Translations under genes and position numbers: made by a program
Shown here: piece after piece, positions 54,493 to 61,328 of the stretch
How the letters are laid out: the number at the start of each line of letters is the position of its first letter
Numbering within the stretch: position 1 is the stretch's first letter
The notes under the pieces: generated by a model
The model's database searches: none
What the model was told of the DNA's origin: nothing
What the model saw: the letters and a program-made list of their open reading frames with translations, nothing else
Assembly (NCBI RefSeq): GCF_001468065.1
Contig: NZ_LNYZ01000020.1
Coordinates: 1 to 64,000, forward strand
Source of the DNA: Legionella steigerwaltii
GTDB taxonomy: Bacteria; Pseudomonadota; Gammaproteobacteria; Legionellales; Legionellaceae
DNA length: 64,000 nt
Direction: 5' to 3'

Positions 54493-55965
54493 CTAGACAT
54501 TTTTACATTGATACACATGAAGCGCGTATTCCTTATGCCTAAAAGGATAAGTGGGGGTAGGTATCCTTTGACATTGATCAAAATATTGTTCCAAACAACT
54601 CGATCGGTCATATCGATCAATGTATAACGCTTCTTTTAATGTCTTATTGGTAATTCTTTTATTGATATCAACGCCCCATAAAGCATATTGGTTCTGTGCA
54701 GTGCCACAACCTAAAGTATAAATGGTGGGTTTATTGTGAAGGAAAAAAAGTGTACGTGCTTCAAACCAGCCTGAAGTAAGAATCGTATCAGGCAATTGAG
54801 GGTATGCAGAATTAAATTTCTGGATTAAATGATAGAAAACAAGTTTTTTTGATTTGATAAAATTAAACTTAGACGTGTTATCAATTAAAACTAAGAGACT
54901 CACCACAGCATAGAAAGCAATCAAGCTCATTGCAAATTTTCGATAATGAAATGTTGTGATCCAATATCCCAATAAAAGCGCGCTGCTAATTAAATAAGGG
55001 GTAAGCCAAAGTTCCCTAATCTCCGCCTTGCCTGCTGTATATAAGTAAAAGCCAAGGAAAGTAAAACAAACAATACGACATAACTTCACCATCAATGCTT
55101 TTTTCTCATCCAATTCTCTGTTTCGTACAACAAAAGGAGGAAGCAGCATGATATTCAAGGATGGAACAAATGAGTTAAAAAAGGTTTTCAATGCATGGGA
55201 AATGGGGGAGACTGCGAGATTAAGTTGGTGTGTGGTGAGCTGGTAAATAAATGATTGCCAATGATTTTGATAGTTCCAGAGAATTACCGGGCTAAAGATG
55301 ATAACGGCCAAAAAAATAGCAAAATAAAAATGCTTGGTTTTAAAGATTGAGCGGTAAGTACTGGAAATTAAAAAAATAAGTAGTGAAAGAATCAAAACGA
55401 TGCCCGTGTATTTGGATAGCATCATAAGTCCAGCACTGATCCCTATAAAATAGAGATCTCTTGTTTTATTCGTCTGGATATATTTTATGGTGTAATAAAG
55501 GGTTAATGCCCAAAATAAGGTGAGCGGAGTGTCGTAGGTCGTTTGTTTCAGTATATCTAGGGTGACAAGCGGTGAAAATAACCACGACAGCATCGCGATA
55601 CAGCTTGCTTCGCGGGATAAAAAAAATCGGGCGCATTGATAAATAATTCCGCTGGTGAATACAGCAACAACAATGCCTACAAAACCCAATGCGAAGAGGT
55701 TATTACCAAATAATGAAGTGGAAAGCCTAATAAAATAAGCAATCATAGGAGAGCCGTCATAATAGGATAAGGCCAGGTGGCGACTCCAATCCCAATAATA
55801 ATAAGTATCAAGTGATAATATGTTTATAGGTGCTAACAACAATAAAATGACAAAATATAGGATGAGATACGGATAAATGCTTCGTAAATTAAAGAAGTCC
55901 CATGAAATTACCTTGCTTTCACTTTGAATATTGGGTGAGCTAATTTTCAACCGATTCCTTATCAT
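54493..55965 (-). CDS. Family 39-like integral membrane glycosyltransferase
   Basis: A ~490-residue protein of the PMT/ArnT type, which transfers sugars from polyprenyl-phosphate carriers on the outer face of the inner membrane. After the first span comes the signature loop LLAPINILSLDTYYYWDWSRHLALSYYDGSPM with acidic D-x-Y residues, written here without the rest. About ten further membrane segments follow, and a ~120-residue soluble C-terminus. ATG 55965 is preferred because AAAGG lies ~10 bases upstream. It lies 13 bases after the GT2-GtrA gene, which would make the lipid-linked sugar donor. Confidence 0.85.
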   Translation of the reverse strand: MIRNRLKISSPNIQSESKVISWDFFNLRSIYPYLILYFVILLLLAPINILSLDTYYYWDWSRHLALSYYDGSPMIAYFIRLSTSLFGNNLFALGFVGIVVAVFTSGIIYQCARFFLSREASCIAMLSWLFSPLVTLDILKQTTYDTPLTLFWALTLYYTIKYIQTNKTRDLYFIGISAGLMMLSKYTGIVLILSLLIFLISSTYRSIFKTKHFYFAIFLAVIIFSPVILWNYQNHWQSFIYQLTTHQLNLAVSPISHALKTFFNSFVPSLNIMLLPPFVVRNRELDEKKALMVKLCRIVCFTFLGFYLYTAGKAEIRELWLTPYLISSALLLGYWITTFHYRKFAMSLIAFYAVVSLLVLIDNTSKFNFIKSKKLVFYHLIQKFNSAYPQLPDTILTSGWFEARTLFFLHNKPTIYTLGCGTAQNQYALWGVDINKRITNKTLKEALYIDRYDRSSCLEQYFDQCQRIPTPTYPFRHKEYALHVYQCKNV

Positions 55966-55978
55966 GAGCAGTGTACCT

Positions 55979-57163
55979 TTAATTACTGGGAGCAAGTTTT
56001 TCTGTCCATATATGACGAGAATAAGTATAGTAATTTAAAAGAGATATCAAACCGATACCAGTAGTCATAATTATATTTTCTCGCAATGGCCCTCCACCAA
56101 AGCAAAGAACACCAAATCGCAACCAATAACTTTGCACGTTAATAATAAATATTGAATAAAGAGTGAAAATGCTCAGACGTTTTATTTTTAATGGCCAGGA
56201 AGTTTGATTTTTGTCGCCAAACGTAATTTTATTATTCAGAATGAAATTATTAATGATTGCCGTACATACTGCAATTTGTGAGGCATCAAATGGAGAAAAT
56301 TGAAAATATTCACGCAGAATATTATAGGTAATAAGTTGTACAGCAATACCCAAAGAGCCAACGAGGCACATTTTTAAATAGCGTTTGATTTCATGATAGC
56401 GCAAAGTAAAAACAACGCGTAATGAATCGACAATACTGTTTTTAGGTAACTTGCTGTATCCTTCATTTCTATCAATAAAATCAATAGGATACTCACGAAT
56501 CTTTGCTTTGTTTTTATGCAAAAGCCACAACAATTGCATTTTATAGGCATAATGATTCGTGAGAAATTGATGGGGTAGAATTTTTAAAAGTTGTTGTCGG
56601 CGAGTAGCGCGAAAACCGCTGGTAAAATCCTTATATTTAGGGGTCAGTACTGCTCTAGCAATATAATTGCCTAAGATAGAGAATAACTTACGATGTAATT
56701 CCCAATCCCTAGGAATACTACCGCCATTTACATAACGGCTCCCCACCACGCAATCGCAGGTTTGCAACATGTCCAAGATAGGACGAATATACTTGGGTTG
56801 ATGGGAAAGATCGGCATCAAATTCAAAAATAATATCTGCATTCAGAGACGTTAACGCATAATTCATGGCTTGCAAATAAGCAGAGCCAAGGCCAGATTTT
56901 GCGGGTTCGTTACGTAAATGTAAATTCGGATAGTTATTTTGTAATGAAACAACGATTTGTTGTGTGTTATCTGTAGAGGCACTATCAAAAATTAAAATAT
57001 GCACCTCATACTGATCTGTTGTTTCTACTGATGCAAAAACTTGTTCTATCGTCGTTTGAATAACTGACGCTTCATTGTATGTAGGAATGATAATAACTAC
57101 TTTCTCTTTTGGGGATGAATTTTTTTCATTGGAATCAGAGGAATTATTTGCATCAAGAATCAA
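55979..57163 (-). CDS. Polyprenyl-phosphate glycosyltransferase fused to a GtrA domain
   Basis: A 394-residue protein. Residues ~20-245 are a GT2 domain of the dolichol-phosphate mannose synthase type: VIIIPTYNEASVI, then FEFDADLSHQP (the DXD-like motif), VGSRYVNGG and TSGFRATRR. Residues ~260-390 form a GtrA domain with four membrane spans (KMCLVGSLGIAVQL, then NNFILNNKITF). It would load a sugar on undecaprenyl phosphate and help flip it, for use by the family-39 enzyme downstream. The start is a TTG at 57163 with no strong Shine-Dalgarno. The target may be LPS, lipid A or a glycoprotein. Confidence 0.9.
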   Translation of the reverse strand: MILDANNSSDSNEKNSSPKEKVVIIIPTYNEASVIQTTIEQVFASVETTDQYEVHILIFDSASTDNTQQIVVSLQNNYPNLHLRNEPAKSGLGSAYLQAMNYALTSLNADIIFEFDADLSHQPKYIRPILDMLQTCDCVVGSRYVNGGSIPRDWELHRKLFSILGNYIARAVLTPKYKDFTSGFRATRRQQLLKILPHQFLTNHYAYKMQLLWLLHKNKAKIREYPIDFIDRNEGYSKLPKNSIVDSLRVVFTLRYHEIKRYLKMCLVGSLGIAVQLITYNILREYFQFSPFDASQIAVCTAIINNFILNNKITFGDKNQTSWPLKIKRLSIFTLYSIFIINVQSYWLRFGVLCFGGGPLRENIIMTTGIGLISLLNYYTYSRHIWTEKLAPSN

Positions 57164-57378
57164 CTTTATATCTCGGACTTATGGATATTTGAGCAATGAG
57201 TTTATCAATTAGTTTTTAGAAAAAAAAGGGTTAAACTATTCTTCTGATGTTGGATTCGGATCATTTTCTTCATTTTTAACTATTTTTTTGCAGAAACTTA
57301 ACACTATTGTTTTAATCTGATTTTGGTAACTCATAGTACAATTGAGCAATTCTCTCAATACATCTGAATGAGTTTTTT

Positions 57379-58875
57379 ATGGGAAAAACAAAAATAAGTC
57401 TCATAAAACATACTTTTTTTAATAATTCATATAAAAAAACTGATTTTTCTTTTAGAGAAGATGATTTTAGTTTAGATCGATTAAATTATGAATTTTCATC
57501 ATTATATCAGGTGCTTGCTTCGAATAAATCCCATTGGAACGAAAAGAATTTTACCGTACTTTATTTGTATTACTTGAGCAATCTGTTAATTTCCTATTAT
57601 CAATTGGATGTTAGCTCTGATTTAGAAAAATTAAAACAATTTCGCAAAGAAATAGAAACCCTTTATAAAATAGATCCTCTTCAGAAAAAACAAAAAAAGA
57701 GTGATAGTTTCCCAGAGTTTTTAATAGAAGGAATATGGACGAATCTGCCTTCTTTAAATAGTATTTCCAAACTGCGCAAATATGTTGGTAACATCAATAC
57801 GTTTCGTTCCCAATTTTCCTACAGTCGCGGTTTTGCAAATTACGCAATAGCTTATCTGCAAAAGAGTTCTATTTCTTCATTAATTCAAGATCTTAATCAA
57901 GTGCTTGGCAATCAATACAGTTTTATTGAAGCGATTAATCTTTTAGATAAATCACGTGAAGCCATCACCGATTTAGGTATTTTTCTCTATGCACTACGTT
58001 TTCTGATTCATTTGACTCTTTTAATGAAACATATTATCGAATCTGCAATAAGCGATGAATTATCAACAAAAAAAGTGTTGAAACAAGAACTTGAAAAACG
58101 TGGTTTTACGATGGCGAGTGATTTGGTTTGGGCCGTAGTCGGTTTACTCACGACCTATAATAATTATTTTCACATTGCTGAATCAGCTTCTTCAGTAATC
58201 ATTATTGCCTTTCTGACTTTTGATACCCTTTTATATCTAGCCCAGTGGCTTTTTGAAGCAAGCCAATATCATGATCGTTTGTACGAGTTGCAGGCGCAAT
58301 TAAAGGATGCGACAGCATTTGAGCACGCAGTGATTCAACGACAAATTGATGTGTTAAATGATGAATGGGAGGCTCAATGCACCTATTTTGCATTCAACAT
58401 TGTTGCTGCAAATATAATCGCCACCAGCTTTGCAATCAGTTTATTATGCACCGGTCCACTGGCTTTAGCAGGGCTTGCATTGTTTAGCTTGCTGGGTAAT
58501 GCCATGTATAATACTGCAGAAGAATATAAAAAATACCAAAAATCTTCAATTGCAGTGCGTCGAGAGTTGGCAAATGGTACGATTCTGAATGATGAACATC
58601 ATCGTCAACTCTTAATAAAACTCAACGAGGAATGTGATAAAAATTATCATCAATTTTTGAATACCCTGGCGTTTAATGTAGGGGGGATTGCATTCATCAT
58701 TACTGCTGCCGCCGCATCTTGGCCAGTTGCTTTGGGTTTAACCCTTATCTATGTAGCTTATCGATTACATGACACATATAAAAAACAGCTTGAGGCTAAA
58801 AGCGATATTCCCCAGGACATTTACCGTCTTTTAAATCAGGAAGAGTCTGAAAGAACAACTTTGGAATTTGCATAG
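57379..58875 (+). CDS. Multi-span membrane protein with Glu-rich tail; effector candidate
   Basis: A 498-residue protein, unrecognised. Residues 1-190 are soluble and helical. Hydrophobic segments follow at ~200-220 (LGIFLYALRFLIHLTLL), ~245-300 (two, including VIIIAFLTFDTLLYLAQWLF), ~335-385 (two) and ~430-470 (two: GGIAFIITAAAASWPVALG and neighbour). The C-terminus is polar, QEESERTTLEFA, like the 'E-block' seen near the end of many Dot/Icm substrates. This layout resembles host-membrane-inserting Legionella proteins, but an ordinary inner-membrane role is possible. It has no strong Shine-Dalgarno. It converges with an outer-membrane protein gene 3 bases away. Confidence 0.75.
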   Translation: MGKTKISLIKHTFFNNSYKKTDFSFREDDFSLDRLNYEFSSLYQVLASNKSHWNEKNFTVLYLYYLSNLLISYYQLDVSSDLEKLKQFRKEIETLYKIDPLQKKQKKSDSFPEFLIEGIWTNLPSLNSISKLRKYVGNINTFRSQFSYSRGFANYAIAYLQKSSISSLIQDLNQVLGNQYSFIEAINLLDKSREAITDLGIFLYALRFLIHLTLLMKHIIESAISDELSTKKVLKQELEKRGFTMASDLVWAVVGLLTTYNNYFHIAESASSVIIIAFLTFDTLLYLAQWLFEASQYHDRLYELQAQLKDATAFEHAVIQRQIDVLNDEWEAQCTYFAFNIVAANIIATSFAISLLCTGPLALAGLALFSLLGNAMYNTAEEYKKYQKSSIAVRRELANGTILNDEHHRQLLIKLNEECDKNYHQFLNTLAFNVGGIAFIITAAAASWPVALGLTLIYVAYRLHDTYKKQLEAKSDIPQDIYRLLNQEESERTTLEFA

Positions 58876-58890
58876 GTCCTATAATAGGAC
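58876..58890. other. Palindrome joining two convergent genes
   Basis: GTCCTAT / ATAGGAC with a single central base lies directly after the plus-strand stop and overlaps the minus-strand stop at 58879-58881. With no loop or T-run it is a poor terminator but could be a protein-binding site. Confidence 0.35.
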
Positions 58891-59667
58891 GGCAATACCT
58901 AAATTAATATAATGTTTAAAATTGCCCAAATAATTGTATAACTGTTGCCCTCCACTGAGATTCACTATGGTATTGGGAAAAACAAGAAATAAAATTCCTC
59001 CATCAAAGTTAAACCCAGCGCCTTGGGTCGCGCTAATTTTACTTTGGCCATATATTTCTCCATAAAGAGAAACCCTGGAGCTCGGTGAGAAACTTAAACA
59101 CACATCAGGATTAATGGTGTTGAAGTAATTGCCTCCACTAAGCTTTGGGTCGCTTAGCCTGCTTATACCAAGTTGCCCCATAATGCTCAACTGATTACTA
59201 ATTTCATAGTATGTAATACCATTAAACGTTACTCCCCAGTGATTGCTTCCATAAGCAAAACTTCCAGTGGGGGTATCGGCAATGCCTTGTAGCGCAAAGA
59301 TCCAATTTTTTTTGTAATTGATGGTGTGTTTTAAACCAAAACGTGTATCTGTAGTACCTTTTCCAGGAAAACTTTTTTGGTCAATGTAGTTGGATGGGTA
59401 TACAAAAAATTCACTATTTGACGGTAACCCAATGCGCAAATCAGCATTCGGAAAATTTTGCTGGGTACCACTATGATCAGGTAATTGCTGATCAATATAA
59501 TTTAATTCAACGAATACCTTTTTAAATGGAGTAGAACAAGAGCTATTTATATTACTAGGAGAATTTATAACGCTTAATATATTAGAGCAAATATCATTAT
59601 CAGCAATTGCAGTGAATGGGATTGTAGCAAGGATGCAAAAAACAATTTTAATTAATGTATTTTTCAA
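58879..59667 (-). CDS. Outer-membrane beta-barrel protein of unknown function
   Basis: A 262-residue exported protein with a signal peptide (residues 1-22, IKIVFCILATIPFTAIA). The mature part is rich in alternating strands with Asn, Gly and aromatic residues (FGLKHTINYKKNWIFALQGIAD, then WGVTFNGITYYEI). Two cysteines near 27 and 44 could bond. It resembles the MetA-pathway/transporter barrels annotated at 6101-7057, but ends in VLL rather than Phe. It begins with TTG, GGAG about 10 bases upstream. Ligand unknown. Confidence 0.65.
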   Translation of the reverse strand: MKNTLIKIVFCILATIPFTAIADNDICSNILSVINSPSNINSSCSTPFKKVFVELNYIDQQLPDHSGTQQNFPNADLRIGLPSNSEFFVYPSNYIDQKSFPGKGTTDTRFGLKHTINYKKNWIFALQGIADTPTGSFAYGSNHWGVTFNGITYYEISNQLSIMGQLGISRLSDPKLSGGNYFNTINPDVCLSFSPSSRVSLYGEIYGQSKISATQGAGFNFDGGILFLVFPNTIVNLSGGQQLYNYLGNFKHYINLGIAVLL

Positions 59668-59799
59668 AACGAATTGACTCCATTAAATAGAAATAAAAAA
59701 ATTATTTCGTGCATCCTGAGATTTTTATAACAATTTATATATATTACAAAAATCCATCTAAACTATGTATATAAAAATTATATTTTTAAGGAATGGATT

Positions 59800-61020
59800 A
59801 TGGCTGTTACGACAGGATTATCCGGAAATGAAATATATTGTTTACAGCTTAAAAATTACTCTCCTGGAACCATAGTAGTTGGGAATAGTGTTCATTCTTT
59901 GGGAGTTATAGGGAGCCTTGGTTCTGGTTTTAAAGCAATGTTAGGCGGTGAGTTAACTCAGATTACAACGCTTATAGAAGAAGGTAGGGAAACAGCATAC
60001 AAACGGATGTTAGAAGAGGCTGCAAGCAAAGATGCAACAGGAATTACTGGAGTCACCAGTCAATTAATTGTGCATGGAGCCAATATTGAATTTTTATCAA
60101 TTGGTTCGGTGATTTATGCGGACAGCGGAGCCGATAAGAACAAATTTTCAACTTCGGCAGATGGGCAGGAATTATATGCCCAGCTTGATGCAGGTTACAA
60201 ACCGATTTGTTTTGCCTTTGGCAATGTCGCCTATTCTATGGGGCTGGGCCGAGGGATAATCGGTAGTTTAAAAACGTTAGGACGTGGTGAAATCAAGGAA
60301 TACTCGGATATTTTTAATAAAACCAGGCACTTGGCGTTAAATCGTATTATTGCCCATGCGAGACTGTATAAAGCAAATTCAGTACTCGGTATTAGGACAA
60401 CAGTTCTACCTTTTGGTGGGGTCAATGAAATGCTTATGATAGGAACTGCTTCGCAAAATCCACAACTAATCACGGATGCGGTTAATGATGTAGTGACTAG
60501 TGACATGACGAATATTGAAATGTGGAATATGGCGCGTTTAGGATATGCTCCTATGAAATTACTTTTGGGTACTTCGGTTTATTCTCTAGGATTAGTGGGT
60601 GGAATTACTTCAGCAATTAAAGCATTTGTTCGTGGAGAAATTAATGAGCTGACACGTATGATTTATCATGCTCGTGAGAATGCGTTAGCAATTATTAATG
60701 AAGAAGCACAATCCATAGGTGCAGATGACGTAGTGGGGGTTAAAACCTATGTGTATCAATTAGGTAATGGCTTAATTGAATTTCTCGCCATAGGTACTGC
60801 GGTCAAAAAAACCAATCGCATCAAAACCGAATCAGAACAATTACCACCTCAGGCAATTATTGTAGATAAAGATACTTTTTATGATTCAACCAATTCCGAC
60901 AGCATGAATGTTAATGTAAACACAGGAGCAAAACCAATTAATAGAGGGAATTTATCTTTATTAGCTCCTTTTTTCGTAATAATTGCTTTAATAATCATTC
61001 AATTTCTTTTGCGGCGATAA
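59800..61020 (+). CDS. Triple YbjQ-domain protein with C-terminal membrane anchor
   Basis: A 406-residue protein made of three tandem copies of the YbjQ/UPF0145 (DUF74, 'heavy-metal-binding') domain at residues ~13-107, 131-222 and 245-337. Each repeats the pattern G-x-x-V/A-x-S-x-G/L...G-x-x-x-x-x-x-x-x-G-E-x-x-x-x-x-x...R, with VHSLGVIGSLGSGFKAMLGGE, AYSMGLGRGI and VYSLGLVGGITSAIKAFVRGE as the matching cores. Each ends in a strand resembling IEFLSIGS, MLMIGTA or IEFLAIGTA. A membrane helix (~386-402, LAPFFVIIALIIIQFLL) and basic LRR close the chain. YbjQ proteins normally have one domain of ~105 aa and form pentamers. AAGGA lies 7 bases before the ATG. Confidence 0.8.
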   Translation: MAVTTGLSGNEIYCLQLKNYSPGTIVVGNSVHSLGVIGSLGSGFKAMLGGELTQITTLIEEGRETAYKRMLEEAASKDATGITGVTSQLIVHGANIEFLSIGSVIYADSGADKNKFSTSADGQELYAQLDAGYKPICFAFGNVAYSMGLGRGIIGSLKTLGRGEIKEYSDIFNKTRHLALNRIIAHARLYKANSVLGIRTTVLPFGGVNEMLMIGTASQNPQLITDAVNDVVTSDMTNIEMWNMARLGYAPMKLLLGTSVYSLGLVGGITSAIKAFVRGEINELTRMIYHARENALAIINEEAQSIGADDVVGVKTYVYQLGNGLIEFLAIGTAVKKTNRIKTESEQLPPQAIIVDKDTFYDSTNSDSMNVNVNTGAKPINRGNLSLLAPFFVIIALIIIQFLLRR

Positions 61021-61328
61021 GCTCTCTTCATCCCCCTGTGTTTTATTATCGTTTTACTCATCATCCAATTTGTCCTTAAGCACTTCGCCTCAATCGCTGG
61101 TTATATCCCAGGTAATTAATAAGTCCTTAATTTAATTAATTTATAATAAAAAAGTATTCCCTATAAACCTGCGCATGATTACCTTGCGTTAGGTAACAAG
61201 TAATTTCCGGCACTAAGCTCAAATCAGAAAAAATTCTCTAATAATGTTATCTTAATAAACAGAATGTATAATTATCTAATATATTGTTCAACAATAGTCC
61301 TTTCGGGATCAATTTAGAGAGTACTTTT
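61021..61328. other. AT-rich intergenic region
   Basis: No gene or strong hairpin is visible. TATAAT at 61267-61272, about 55 bases before the ankyrin gene, is a possible -10; no good -35 lies at the right distance. CTTAAT at 61251-61256 resembles half of a Legionella PmrA box, but the second half is missing. Confidence 0.4.

Noticed and set aside
61251..61272. PmrA-type regulator box before the ankyrin gene
   Set aside because: Only one CTTAAT half-site is present; the second half at the expected spacing is missing.
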